A program made the translations under genes and the position numbers. Positions 11,630 through 22,298 of a stretch of DNA of 64,000 nucleotides are shown here, in pieces. Under the pieces are notes generated by a model, which was given only the letters and a program-made list of their open reading frames with translations, searched no databases and was not told the origin of the DNA. How positions within the stretch are numbered: position 1 is the first letter of the stretch; each line of letters opens with the position of its first letter. Source of the DNA: Rutpela maculata (taxonomy: Eukaryota; Arthropoda; Insecta; Coleoptera; Cerambycidae); NCBI GenBank assembly GCA_936432065.2, contig OW386285.2, positions 101,685,869-101,749,868 of the forward strand, written 5' to 3'.

Positions 11630-13873
11630 TAGGGATTGCATTACCGGTTAACCGGTTAACCGGTTATTAGGACAAAAAACACATGACGATAATTACCGGT
11701 TATTTTAATTTTTTACCGGTTATTTCGGTAAATTCTGAACTTACGATATGTCACGTATTCAACGTTTCTATTTATGTCACTGACTAGTATTCACTAAAGA
11801 CAGAGTGATTGTTCCAACACCGAGCACTTTTAACAATAAATAAATAATATTATAAAAAGTAAACTCCAAACACCAAGCCCTAAGAAAGAGAAACATTGAC
11901 AATATCTTAAGACAGAAAATTGAATATTTCACTGCCGCAAATATCTTGGAATACATTTATAATTATGTTGTTACCAATTCTTATTAACTTATTGACCCAC
12001 CGATTGAAGAAGGGAATCTTCAGCTGGGGTATTCTATGCACAAATATCAGACGACTAACAGATATAGCTTTGAAAAACTAACCCTTTTAACAGGCTATTT
12101 TAAAAAATATATTGTATTTTTAGATTAGATATTCAGTAAATGCCATATTTGAGTTTATGTTTATAATTTTTTAAGTGGATATTTTTGTTATTTACAGAAT
12201 AATTATTTATTTAAATTTGTGTCATTTATATTTTTTTCCTTTTGATAAATTAACTCCTATATAAAAAAGTCTGTTTGACAGTCACATTTTTGTCACTTTG
12301 ACAGCGATAAAAAAGATGCATCGTTTTTAATCACCGATAAAAATGCCTGTTCCTCAAAAGCAGAGTACATATAGTAGTCACACGTCACTTTGAAATCTGT
12401 ACTGTCAGCTATAATTTTTAAGTATTGTGGAAACTATACTGTACAATATGAGTCGTTTTGGGAAAATTATAATTATTTTTAGTAAATTATTGTTGTTGTT
12501 CGTTATCATATTCTGTCGTTAATTTATCTTGCCAAAAAACATTCGAGCTTTTCTTTTATGGATAAAGGACCCCGCACACCATATAGGGGGATTTCTGCCT
12601 CCAGTCAAATTTAATCTAACCCACGTAAAAATGTTCTCTTGAACCCTCTGAACAAATGTTCAAATGCGGCCAGGTCCGAAAAGGTCTTCGTTTCGAGATA
12701 TGGAGCCCTAAAGATCGTTCCAAATACGTTTTAAAATTGAAAAAATTAAATTAAAGTTGGCTTTGATTTTATGGAAATTCAGAACTGCATAATTAATTCT
12801 TAAATAACACCATATTTCTTACTCATGTTAATGACACCGTGGATCTTCAAAGGCTTCGCTGCAGTTTTTCAATTCAAGAATAAAGTTGTGATACTTTTTT
12901 TTTTAAATAAAAAACTTCTGTTAAGTTCTGTGACTCAAAATCTTATGATGAATTATTGTTCTCCGAGCTTCCTAGGATTGGAATTGTTCTTTTTTATCTG
13001 AACTTTCAGAGTGTATCATGTTTTTTATTTTAAATGCCCATTAAATAGGCAATTTAATCAGGTCCATTGATTTCTATTTGAACTGTGATTATGGAATTTT
13101 CTGTGGTAATCTTACCTAAACAATTTCGATCAGTAATTCGTGTCCACGTACTCAAAAAATGCCGATATTTTTTAATAAATAACACACTCGTTCTTGGATA
13201 GTAGGAAATTCAATGAATCAAAACAATGTTGTTTTACTATTGATTTCTATGGAAACAGCAATAGAATTTAGTCATTAAGACAAGGTAACTTTAGACGATT
13301 TTGGATTTGGAACGATCTTTAGGGCTCCATCTCGAAAACGAAGATCTTTTCGGACTTGGCTGCATTTGAACATTTGTTCAGGGGGTTCAAAAGAATATTT
13401 TTACGTGGGTTAGATTAAATTTGACTGGAGGCAGAAATCCCCCTATATGGTGTGCGGGGTCCTTTCTTTTTAACTCAAAATTTTGCCAATCAGTAATTTT
13501 GCTCGAAAAATTGACATTTGACAAAATCGCTCGACCTCCGGTCTCGCGATTTTTTCATGTCAGTTTTTCTTATAAAATCACTGATTTGGCAAAATTATTT
13601 CGTTACAAAGAGAAATTTATCCGATAAAAAAAAGCTCTTGTGATCTTACTGTTGATAAAAAAACCTTTTCTTTGTTCAATATATTAAATATACGTATAAA
13701 AAATGTTTTTTGTTAAATTTAGATAATTTTGTACATGGAAAAATACAATTTTCATTTTCGCCACCCTAATCATCCATTCTAAAAATTACCGGTAAATACC
13801 GGTTAACCGGTTATTTACATTTTTATTTACCGATTTACCGGTTATTAAAACTTCCGGTAAATTGCAATCCCTA
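11630..13873. mobile_element. 2.24-kb hAT-superfamily element
   Basis: Termini TAGGGATTGCA and TGCAATCCCTA are exact inverted repeats, followed internally by TTACCGG/CCGGTTAACCGG repeats at both ends. They are flanked by an identical 8-bp direct duplication, GTTGTGAG, at 11622-11629 and 13874-13881. Eight-base duplications and (C/T)AGGG...TGCA ends are hallmarks of hAT. I do not see a convincing transposase; a 0.9-kb foldback occupies its right half. The duplication is undamaged, so this postdates the LINE relic it interrupts. Confidence 0.88.
12567..13462. mobile_element. Foldback element nested in the hAT element
   Basis: About 160-base terminal inverted repeats: 12567-12727 and 13304-13462, starting GGACCCCGCACACCATATAG. 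Arms differ by scattered substitutions (for example gcggccaggtccgaaaaggt versus the right-arm form). The core is AT-rich and non-coding. If AAAGG/CCTTT is counted, the TIR begins at 12564. No clear target duplication. The plus-strand frame at 13421-13627 is an artefact across the right TIR. Confidence 0.85.
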
Positions 13874-13881
13874 GTTGTGAG

Positions 13882-13995
13882 TACGATTTAAATATACCTA
13901 AATTAAAACAAAAATTATTATTATTGTAATCGAATAAATGAAGACCATCGGAGCACGTTAAGGATTAGATTTGAAAAAGGAGCTGGCTGTGGCAC
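13882..13995 (+). pseudogene. RTE-like LINE relic, continuation after the hAT element
   Basis: Resumes directly at the second copy of the target duplication. The segment with 'cacgttaaggattag' and 'cacatgttaaggattagg' parallels 'cacgttaaggataggtga' at 39335-39360 in the second relic, which places both in one family. Confidence 0.55.
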
Positions 13996-14130
13996 ATGTT
14001 AAGGATTAGGGAATGTCAGGTTGTAAATATATTGTAAATATATGATGATTTATTTTGGTGCTTGGTGCCCTTGTTGATAATCGTGGTAATTGCATATATG
14101 AGATTTGATGGATAATACAGATACCATAAC

Positions 14131-14448
14131 CAAAGATGGGTAAAGGAAACTTTCCATTTGAAAGTTCTCGAGACGAAATTTTGATAAAAATGAAAATTTT
14201 CAATAAAATATTGGAATATTTGAATATTTGAAAGCTTCCAAAATTCCGGGAAGGTTTCCTTTGGGAACTTTCGGAATATTCAAATATTTTACTGAAAACT
14301 TCAATTTATATCAAAATTTCTTTCTGGAAACTTTCATATGGAAAGTTTCCTTTGCCCATCTCTGATTTTTATCAAAATTTTGTTCCAGAAACTGTCAAAA
14401 ATTTGAAAAATCGAAAATTGGAATTATTTCCATCTCATCTCATCTCTG
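14131..14448. mobile_element. 318-bp hAT-type MITE
   Basis: Ends CAAAGATGGG... and ...CATCTCATCTCTG; the internal arms (aggaaactttccat..gaaagtt) are inverted repeats at 14141-14240 and 14270-14366. The flanks ACCATAAC (14123-14130) and ATCATAAC (14449-14456) form an 8-bp duplication with one mismatch. CAGAGATGGGCAA-type ends are common in hAT MITEs. Non-coding. Confidence 0.72.
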
Positions 14449-14456
14449 ATCATAAC

Positions 14457-15679
14457 ATAGCAAACATCTCATATTAGATAATCCCCAAATCGAAAGCCCA
14501 GGTTCTCCGGAAGGGGGTTACATGCAGATAACATTAAGAGGAGAGATACAACTGAAAATTTACATTATATACGTTTAAAGACAAAATTTCGATTTCACCT
14601 GACAACAATTTTCAAATTAAATGTCATGGAGTCAAGATATAGCTAGGCAACCTAGTCGCGATCTATTAGCCTACATGTTATCTTTTATACAAACTATTTC
14701 TTATCTGAATAACAGAAGAGGGTATTAACTTTTTATTCCGGATCTTGTACTATTCCCTCTTGGCTTTGGATAAAACCATCAGCCAGTAGCTCTTGATTTA
14801 GAATACATTCGTGGCACATGCAAACAAAAATGACCTGATATTTATCTCAGTTATTACCTACTATTAACCTACTATATATATGAAAGTGTAAAGTATGCAT
14901 GCAATACACTTACGTGTATGCGCACACATACAAACACAAATACATACACCTATCTATTGTAGGGATATATAACGGGGACACTCATTTCACCACTGATATT
15001 TCCACAGCTCTTGTAAACGAGGCATCTTATGACTTACCATAGACTCAGATTTAAGATTTACAGAACATATAAAGAAAAAGACATTTAGTAATGTAAAAAT
15101 TAGTAAAAACTTGTTGGGTGTTGCTTTGTTGTTGTGCGGTAGCTTGTAGTTGTTACTTTTTAATTACTATCATATTGTATATGAACCCCAATTGGATATT
15201 GTTGGATCAAATAAATCAAAACTTTTGTGTTCCCTAACTATTACATAAATAGAACAGAGCATATATCCCACAAAATGAAAGGAATTGGCTGGTTAAATAT
15301 ACCTATAGAAAAATATTACGTGCCTCTTTCTACTTTCAAGAGATTGGTACTACCGTCTTATCTATGTAATACAATTCAAACATTATCAGAACAGTCACAA
15401 GATTTTTATCGAGATTTCTAAAAATAGTATCGCGAAGATTTAGTATGATACTGGTTATACTATTAGCCTAAAACTATTTGGTGCTTAAGAATAATGTCAT
15501 TTTTCAAAAAATATTCATTTGTTTATATACAATTTCCTTTAAATTTTGATGTGATGGAAAGAAAACTTATAGGGATCTTATGTAGGTCTTATAAGTCATT
15601 AATTGACAATGAATTATTGATAATGAATTTGCAACTTTAGTCAGAGTAGGTATTAAAGAGGTCATTCATACATAGGAAA
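14457..15679. other. Unassigned DNA
   Basis: No gene supported. A 'ccggaagg.ggttacat' block at about 14510 also occurs at about 30992 with similar upstream words (aaagcc, cc), hinting at a small shared repeat. The 64-residue frame at 15227-15421 resembles nothing I know. Confidence 0.4.
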
Positions 15680-16075
15680 GATAACATTCACCAAAGTTTC
15701 CAAATTTGAATTCCAAAATTTAAAATGGTCAAAAATAGGTTTCAATCCATAATTTCTGTGTTTAAATCTATTGGATGGGCTCAATAATATGCCTAATAAT
15801 AATATATATTGATGGAAGACATTATTTTTTCTCTTTAGCGGGGCAAAATATTTTCTTGAAAAATTACGAAGAGTCCCGATGTTTGAAATGCAACAATTTT
15901 TATTTGGTTCTGTCAAATCAAAAAAAAATATCTTTCATCAATATATATTGTTATTAGGCATATTAATGAACTACTTAATAGATTGGAAGACAGAAATTAT
16001 GGATTTAGACCTATTTTTTGCAATTTGGAATTTAAGCACTAAAATTGTACATTTTCATGCGAATAACATTAAAAT
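15680..16075. repeat. ~400-bp palindromic MITE-like repeat
   Basis: Arms 15680-15836 and 15920-16075 pair throughout ('ccataatttctg', 'aatatgcctaataa', 'atatatattgatg'). The ~80-base loop contains 'gaagagtcccgatgtttg'. The three ORFs here are palindrome shadows. No clear target duplication. Confidence 0.75.
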
Positions 16076-16337
16076 GGCCACGTAGAATTGACTGCCATAT
16101 TGTTTTTGAAAATAAAGACATCTAAATGAACAATTTCCACCAAGTATGGTCAAGGAGTTTACTAATTTTTTTGGGCCCTTTTTTGAAATTCGCGAATGCG
16201 CGCAATACAGGTCTGCGGTGTGATATATGTATACCTAAAATATTGAGTGAGCGTTTTAGTTTAATATTGTTGATGGTCAATTAGCATTAGAGAACGAAAA
16301 GCACCGAATTTAGTGAAATAGACCGCAGTGGCGTATA

Positions 16338-16545
16338 CTCTCGACACGTTGAAACCAACATCACTTCGAAGGAGGAGGAAAAAAGGAGTAAATATCTCTG
16401 GCATAAAAATGACTGCTATACCCGGCTCTACGTTGCGTCATCACAATATATTTGGAAGTAAGACTGAACTACTCTCAGAATTAAAAACTATGCCACCTGG
16501 CGGAAACTCAGGTGAGTGGTTAGCAGGCCTTTTAGTCCAATAAAT
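16338..16545 (+). pseudogene. Decayed R4/Dong-like C-terminal (endonuclease) fragment
   Basis: Two frames give pieces matching the C-terminus of the intact retrotransposon at 18888. 'NITSKEEEKRSKY' at about 16357-16395 corresponds to 'NIVLKEEEKRTKY'. 'LLSELKTMPPGGNSGEWLAG' at about 16467-16526 corresponds to 'LLSELKIIPACRNSAEVLAG'. The 3' neighbour is the foldback at 16538. This is an older insertion of the same clade; the match is short but ordered. Confidence 0.68.
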
Positions 16546-18050
16546 AAGGAAAATAAATGTGGAAAAGTGGTGGAACAGCACCGATTTGAAAAATTCCATT
16601 TTTCACGTGTTCCCTAGACCTCAAGAATATTCATCAGCATTGACCTCTAAATTATCTCCGAAAATGAGAAAGTTAGGGGGATTTGAAGTGCCCCAAAAAG
16701 TAGCTGTCAAAAAAAAAACATAAAATTAATATTTCGCCTCGGAAATGGGCTCTAGAAGGTTTTTTGGGTCGCTGATCACGAATCCCAGGTGCAAATTGAG
16801 AAATTCCATATTCCAGTATGGAATTCGTGCCATTTTTTGATGAAAATTCCACTTTTTCGGGCGTAAATTTAAATATGAATAATGTGCTGCGGAAATGTGC
16901 TCTAGAGCGTTTTTGGGTCGCTGATCATGATTCAAGAATTCCATATTCTGTACTGGATTTTTGACTGTATTTGTGCCATTATTCGTGTCGAACTTCACTT
17001 TCAAGACAAATACAAATATGTATGAATATTACGATTATTTCAAAATAATTTTTCAAGTCAATTTTACTTTGAAGAAAAAAAGTTATGTACGAGTATTACG
17101 AGCATTTCAAATTAACAAACATGTCAATTTTATAAACACTGCAGGAATGCATGCAAAATTTTTCTTCTTTCAAGTGAGGTAAGTGATTATAAGATAACAA
17201 TTTTTATAAAAATATAGCCTTTATTGTGTTGGTTCAAAATAGTTATTAATTTATCATTATTTTGTTATATAATTTACATCATTTACATCAATCATAATCT
17301 GAATCATATTCGACAACTGGTAATTCAGGATTTGTTGGTTCTTCTTCAGTATCACTTTCATTTTCCTGTTCATCCGATATTTCAGCCGGACAAATCGATT
17401 CATTTTCGTAGAAAAACGTTAATTAAATTTTTTATGAAAAAATTGAATTTTCCATGGCACATATTCAAGTCTGGAATCTTAAATTTGGACCTCAAAATCA
17501 TGATCAGCGATCAAAAGAACCTCCTAGAGCACATTTTCATGGAAAAACGTTAACATCTAAATTTTTTCTGAAAAAATGGAATTTTTCAAGGTACGTATTC
17601 CAGTCTGGAATATGGAATTGCTCAATTTGGACCTCTGAATCGTGACCAGCGACCCAAAAAAACCCTAGAGCACACTTCCTCAGCACATTCATATTTAAAT
17701 TTCCGCCCGAAAAAGTGGAATTTTCATCAAAAAAATGGCACGAATTCCACATTGGAATATGGAATTCCTCAATTTGGACATCGGATTCGTAATCAGCGAC
17801 CCAAAAAACCTCCCAGAGCCCATTTCCGAGGCGAAATATTAATTTTATAATTTTTTTTATGACAGCTACTTTTTCGGGCACTTCGAACCCCCTTAACTTT
17901 CTCATTTTCGGAGGTAATGCAGGGGACAATACTGACGAATGTTCCTGGGGGTCTAGGGAACACGCGAAAAAAGAAATTTTTCAAATCGATGCTGTTCCAC
18001 CGCTTTTCCACGTTTTGTACTTTTTTTCGGCTTATTTACTGGATTATTTA
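16538..18050. repeat. Foldback whose arms are ~170-bp tandem repeats
   Basis: Left arm 16538-16985 pairs with right arm 17430-18050 ('gtggaaaagtggtggaacag', 'gaaaatgagaaagtta', 'tgggtcgctgatcacga', 'attccatattcc'). Within the arms, a unit with 'gaaaaattccatttttc', 'gtgctctagagcgtttttgg' and 'gtcgctgatca' is repeated: about two units on the left and four on the right. Non-coding; frames at 17454-17645, 17537-17929 and 17859-18101 are shadows of the repeat. Confidence 0.78.
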
Positions 18051-18766
18051 GAAAGTAGTAATCCTGGGGCATCATACGAAGCTGATATCCTCCTTTGTTA
18101 ACTCTACGGCATGCAAAGAATTATATAATTAATTCACTGAATTAATTTTGGGGATCACGAGAAGAATGTCTGACGTCGTGCAACCGAATAAAATGTACTA
18201 TTTCAATATTTACCCTTTTAGCGGTATTTTATTCTCCATTATGCAAATTATTTTAATTATGTTAGACCCACTGCAGTGTGTGATCTTGATTAATTAAAAG
18301 ATAAGATTGATTGAACAACTTTTTATAATATGATTCAAAATGTAAATTTTGGACCTGCTTCTATACTTAGATCTATCTTTTATCATAATCGACCATCACA
18401 ATCTCCTCGGCATGACAAATTCCAATTCATAGAAACTGATATCAAATTTCATATCTTCACGAATTTATTATCTATAATTTTTGCAGTTAAAATATACTCT
18501 TTTCAATTGTTTACATGCTTGAAAACATTCAATAATCTCTGACAAACTTGGTACTCTTGGGATTTTCCGTTGATTTAAGCGAAATTTATTATATTTTCCT
18601 ACGTTTCGATTTATTAACCATCGCCAAAGAACCGCAATATTAACATAAACAAAAAAAATTACGTGCTTTTATGACAAGGATGTGTATATTTTACAATTAC
18701 TGCTATTATCTACATTAATTTTACATTTAAGTCTAGTTTAGTTGAGTGTCTTGACGCAACTGAAAA
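18051..18766. other. Unassigned AT-rich DNA
   Basis: No recognisable element or gene. It precedes the TAA microsatellite used as a retrotransposon target. Confidence 0.4.
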
Positions 18767-18843
18767 CTGAAATAATAATAATAATAATAACAATCATAAT
18801 AATAATAATAACCACCAACGAAAGTTGTGGAGGGAAAAATAAA

Positions 18844-18882
<39 letters not shown>
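18767..18882. repeat. (AAT)n microsatellite, retrotransposon target
   Basis: Two AAT runs (about 18770-18810 and 18838-18881) surround a 30-base island 'ccaccaacgaaagttgtgga'. The island resembles the 'ccacaggttgtggag' tail fragment at 22160, so it may be a remnant of an earlier short insertion. Dong-type R4 elements are known to insert in TAA repeats. Confidence 0.75.
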
Positions 18883-18883
<1 letters not shown>

Positions 18884-18887
18884 GCCA

Positions 18888-21800
18888 GTGAATGAGGTGG
18901 CCGAACAGCCACCGAACGAACCGGTTGAGGAAGCGGTTCCTATCGTTCCACCAACACCAGAGGGTCTCAGTACCAGACGGGGGTTGCACAACATAAAACC
19001 CCCAGGGCCACAAGATCTGGCCAGAGTGGATGCAGAACTTCATGCAGCGCTACCAGAAGAGGCTGACATCTGGCACATAAATTGTGCCGTGTATGCTGCC
19101 GCTCAACGCTTGTCTCAAGTGGAGAGGCGAAATACTACCTCTCCACAAGAAAGAGCGGGACGGCGCATACAGAAGATGGAAGCCAAGATCCGGTCGGCGA
19201 GGCAACACGCATCCCGTATCCAATGTGTGATGGACTATATGGCAGCCAATAGGCCTTTCACGCCTAAAGTGCGGCGAGTAGCTGCCAACTTAAGACGCGT
19301 CCATCACACACTTAATGGGGCAGTGCTGCAAACCACCAAACAGCACTGCCTCGACAGGATACGGATGCTAGTGTCTTGTAAGAAGTCACTAGTGAGGCGG
19401 GCGAGGGGGCTAGCGGAAAATCAACTTTTCCGCAAAAAGCCCTCGCGCCTTTTCGAACCACCTCAGCGTGTTGCTGAAAATCCGCCGACTGCAGATCAGG
19501 TGGAAAACTCCTGGAAAACGTTGTACGAACAGAAGCTTCCACTCAACAGAGACTCTCCAGCCCTGGCACACTTTGAAACCTTTAGCCAAAGGTTTCGCCA
19601 ACCACACGAGGTGTGCCAACCAATAACCCCAGAAGAGGTTCGAAGAGCTCTTGAGGGCTCTAAGAACTTTGCTGCTCCAGGTCCCGACGGGATAAATAAC
19701 TTTTGGTGGAAAAAGTTATCGAGTACCCACCACCATTTGGCCAGAATTTTTAATGCCTGGCTAAATGGGGAGCAGCAAATTCCTTCTTGGGTTGTTGAGG
19801 GGCGGACAGTGCTGATCCCCAAGAACGGAGATTTGTCTAACCCAAAGAACTACCGCCCGATAACCTGTTTAAACGCATGTTACAAGGTGTTTACACGCAT
19901 TTTGTACATGCGGGTGCTCCACTCAGTTGAACCGGTTTACGAACGGATACATGAGCAACGAGGGTCGAAGAGAGGTGTCGCTGGCTGCAAGGAGAACCTG
20001 CTGATTGACAGATGTGTCACGCAGGACTCCGTGCAGTATAAGCGGAACCTCTCCATGGCCTGGATCGACTACCGCAAGGCATTTGACATGACATCTCATG
20101 AGCTTATTTTACACTTGCTCCAATGTCTTGCGGTACCCGGTCCCGTAGTGAGATGTATTGAAGAACTGATGCCGCTCTGTAGGACTCGCTTTACTATAAC
20201 ATCCGGTAACGATAGAGTCCAGACGGAGCCGGTATCGTTCAGAAGGGGAGTATTTCAGGGAGACTCCCTCAGCCCCCTTCTGTTTTGCATCTCACTACTG
20301 CCATTATCCGTTTCGCTCCGGAAAACCCGTGGATACAACTGCGGTACCCCCGGCGATAGGAGGCATAAGGTCACCCATTTGTTTTATATGGATGACCTTA
20401 AACTTTATGCCTCCGGAGAAAGGGACCTACACCAGTCCCTTAGGGTGGTACAGGAGTACACGCAGGCTGTCGGTATGGAGTTCGGGTTGGACAAATGTGC
20501 ACTGGTCCATCTCAAGAGAGGACGATGCGGGGACTACGGAGAGGACGCGCAGCTCGTAGATGGAAGCATCTTACATCATCTAGATGCCGGAGAGTCGTAC
20601 ACTTACTTGGGTGTCGAGCAACGCTCCACCCAAGAAGTGAGTGTAGTGAAAAACGCTATCCGCGGCAAGTATCAGCACCGACTCCGACAGATTTGGTCTT
20701 CAGAACTGTCGGGGAAGAACAAGGTGTCTGCTACCAACATGCTTGCCGTTCCGATCCTTCTCCACTCCTTTGGAGTGGTGAAATGGAACCGAGAGGAGTT
20801 GCGTCAACTCGACGTAGGAACCCGCAAGAAGATGCATCTCAATAGGAGTTTGCATCCTAAATCGTCCGTTCCACGGTTATACCTCCCACGACATCGGGGA
20901 GGCCGTGGACTCTTGAGTTTGGAGAGTCTCCATAACAGGATGGTCCTGGATGGAGCCTGTAAGATTATCAGGAGTTCGGATCCCCTCCTCTGCATGGTCC
21001 GAGACCATGAAAATGCAGGGGTAGGAGCGTTTTTGTTTAAGGCAGCACAGAGAGCAGCCGATGAACTTGGTCTCTCCTTCGACGTCGAGCGGGTAAATCG
21101 TGACTCTGTCACCGAGTTGGAACCTGCTCGGCGAAAAGCCCAAATTAAAGCTGCAGAACACAACATCTTTCTGCAGCTTCATACGGATAGGCCAATGCAT
21201 GGAGTCTTCTATAAAAATATAGAAGATCTTGGCTTATCCGAAAGGCTGACCTTTGCCTTCTTAAGGTCAGCCGGGCTGAAGTCTGAGACCGAGGGATTCA
21301 TAATGGCTTGCCAGGATGGTGTATTTAACACTCTCGTTTATCGAAGTCGTGTCATGGGTATAGAGGTCCCTGATGTCAGCTGCAGGGCCTGCCGCAGGGC
21401 GCCAGAGACTCTAATGCACTTGTTGTCGGCCTGTCCGACATATGCAGTCTCGGCCTATATCCAGAGGCACGACGGAGCATTACGAGTGCTTTATTATCAC
21501 TTAAGGCACTCGTATGGGATAGACGAGACACCAGTGCTGCCTTATGCTCCGGGGGATATTGAGTCCGTTGTGGGAAATGAGAAGTGTCTAATTTATTGGA
21601 ACTACTCTTTTCCCACAGTCAGGCAAATACAAGCCAACAAGCCTGACATAGTCCTCCTCGACCACCAACTCAAGACAATGTTTGTCGTGGAGTTCTCGGC
21701 TCCCGCGGAGAGCAACATTGTCTTGAAGGAGGAGGAAAAACGGACAAAATATCGAGATTTGCTCTTCGAACTCCGCAGACTCTATCCAGACCATACTGTT

Positions 21801-21977
21801 AAGATAGTGGTACTGATTATAGGAGCCCTCGGTGGAACGAGACACACGCTGCTTTCAGAACTTAAGATCATACCGGCATGCCGAAATTCGGCAGAGGTCT
21901 TAGCCGGCAGAATGCAGAAGGCCGTCATCCTCGGTTCATTACGTCTGCTCAGGGCACACGATTCGCGGACCCAGTAG
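18888..21977 (+). CDS. R4/Dong-like reverse transcriptase with restriction-like endonuclease
   Basis: A 1029-residue, uninterrupted ORF. Visible motifs: 'APGPDG' near residue 263; RT motif A 'WIDYRKAFD' ending at residue ~400; 'GVFQGDSLSP' near 454-463; catalytic 'FYMDD' at 499-503; then a thumb region. Cys-His knuckle C832-X2-C835-X8-H844-X4-C849 follows. The endonuclease core is 'KPD' (918-920) with E935 in 'FVVEFSAP' and the Lys-rich 'EEEKRTKY' ~20 residues on. It would nick target DNA and prime cDNA synthesis from the RNA 3' end. An N-terminal zinc finger is absent, consistent with 5' truncation, and the ATG at 18888 may be internal to the original ORF. The lack of disruption implies recent insertion. 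A 5'-truncated sister copy follows at 22297. YMDD rather than YADD is notable but occurs in this group. Confidence 0.92.
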   Translation: MNEVAEQPPNEPVEEAVPIVPPTPEGLSTRRGLHNIKPPGPQDLARVDAELHAALPEEADIWHINCAVYAAAQRLSQVERRNTTSPQERAGRRIQKMEAKIRSARQHASRIQCVMDYMAANRPFTPKVRRVAANLRRVHHTLNGAVLQTTKQHCLDRIRMLVSCKKSLVRRARGLAENQLFRKKPSRLFEPPQRVAENPPTADQVENSWKTLYEQKLPLNRDSPALAHFETFSQRFRQPHEVCQPITPEEVRRALEGSKNFAAPGPDGINNFWWKKLSSTHHHLARIFNAWLNGEQQIPSWVVEGRTVLIPKNGDLSNPKNYRPITCLNACYKVFTRILYMRVLHSVEPVYERIHEQRGSKRGVAGCKENLLIDRCVTQDSVQYKRNLSMAWIDYRKAFDMTSHELILHLLQCLAVPGPVVRCIEELMPLCRTRFTITSGNDRVQTEPVSFRRGVFQGDSLSPLLFCISLLPLSVSLRKTRGYNCGTPGDRRHKVTHLFYMDDLKLYASGERDLHQSLRVVQEYTQAVGMEFGLDKCALVHLKRGRCGDYGEDAQLVDGSILHHLDAGESYTYLGVEQRSTQEVSVVKNAIRGKYQHRLRQIWSSELSGKNKVSATNMLAVPILLHSFGVVKWNREELRQLDVGTRKKMHLNRSLHPKSSVPRLYLPRHRGGRGLLSLESLHNRMVLDGACKIIRSSDPLLCMVRDHENAGVGAFLFKAAQRAADELGLSFDVERVNRDSVTELEPARRKAQIKAAEHNIFLQLHTDRPMHGVFYKNIEDLGLSERLTFAFLRSAGLKSETEGFIMACQDGVFNTLVYRSRVMGIEVPDVSCRACRRAPETLMHLLSACPTYAVSAYIQRHDGALRVLYYHLRHSYGIDETPVLPYAPGDIESVVGNEKCLIYWNYSFPTVRQIQANKPDIVLLDHQLKTMFVVEFSAPAESNIVLKEEEKRTKYRDLLFELRRLYPDHTVKIVVLIIGALGGTRHTLLSELKIIPACRNSAEVLAGRMQKAVILGSLRLLRAHDSRTQ

Positions 21978-22137
21978 TCACTCACCCCACGGGCGTGGGG
22001 AGTGGCTACCGGTACTACCAGCTCCCCTCTGTGAGTGTCGGAGCCACAGAGTTTCGGTACTACCAGCTCCCCTCTGTGAGTGTCGGAGCCACAGAGTTTA
22101 AAGGGTGACTTGCTTTTACAAAAAAAAAAAAAAAAAA
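21978..22137 (+). other. 3' UTR of R4-like copy 1, with a 44-bp tandem duplication
   Basis: 'cggtactaccagctcccctc...cacagagttt' occurs twice back to back (about 22010-22053 and 22054-22098); copy 2 has it once (about 23464-23505). The tail ends in 17 A residues. The overlapping plus frame at 21878-22108 is not coding. Confidence 0.85.
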
Positions 22138-22298
22138 TAATAATAATAATAACACTAACTCCACAGGTTGTGGAGAGTGGCTGTAAGGAATTTGCCGGCG
22201 CGGCTACCGTGAGGTGTCGGAGGCCACGGAAGTCCTGTCCGGCAGCAGGCTACCCGAAAAAAAAAAAAAAAAAAATAATAATAATAATAATAATAATA
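22138..22298 (+). mobile_element. ~100-bp 3' tail of a related retrotransposon between TAA runs
   Basis: A unique GC-rich stretch (about 22152-22257: 'ccacaggttgtggagagtgg...ggctaccgtgaggtgtcgga...') sits between (TAA)n and poly(A) plus (AAT)n. It resembles the UTR of copy 1 ('cgggcgtggggagtggctac', 'gtgagtgtcggagccac') but is not the same sequence. It is best read as a severely 5'-truncated insertion of a sister family. Confidence 0.7.

Larger units (their letters stand above)
18883..22137 (+). mobile_element. R4/Dong-like non-LTR retrotransposon, copy 1
   Basis: Bounded by (AAT)n upstream and a poly(A) run then (TAA)n downstream. One ORF with reverse transcriptase and a C-terminal restriction-like endonuclease, and no APE endonuclease. 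That organisation plus the TAA target fit the R4 clade. The ORF begins five bases after the microsatellite, so the 5' end is probably truncated. GC-rich coding sequence contrasts with the AT-rich surroundings and marks a recent arrival. Confidence 0.88.

Noticed and set aside
12567..13462. Target duplication for the nested foldback
   Set aside because: The flanks (…ttatggat and ctttttaa…) do not match; only AAA/TTT symmetry extends the TIR.
18738..19822. Minus-strand ORFs opposite the retrotransposon (18738-19043, 19312-19542, 19496-19822)
   Set aside because: Antisense shadows of the GC-richer RT frame and of the AAT repeat.
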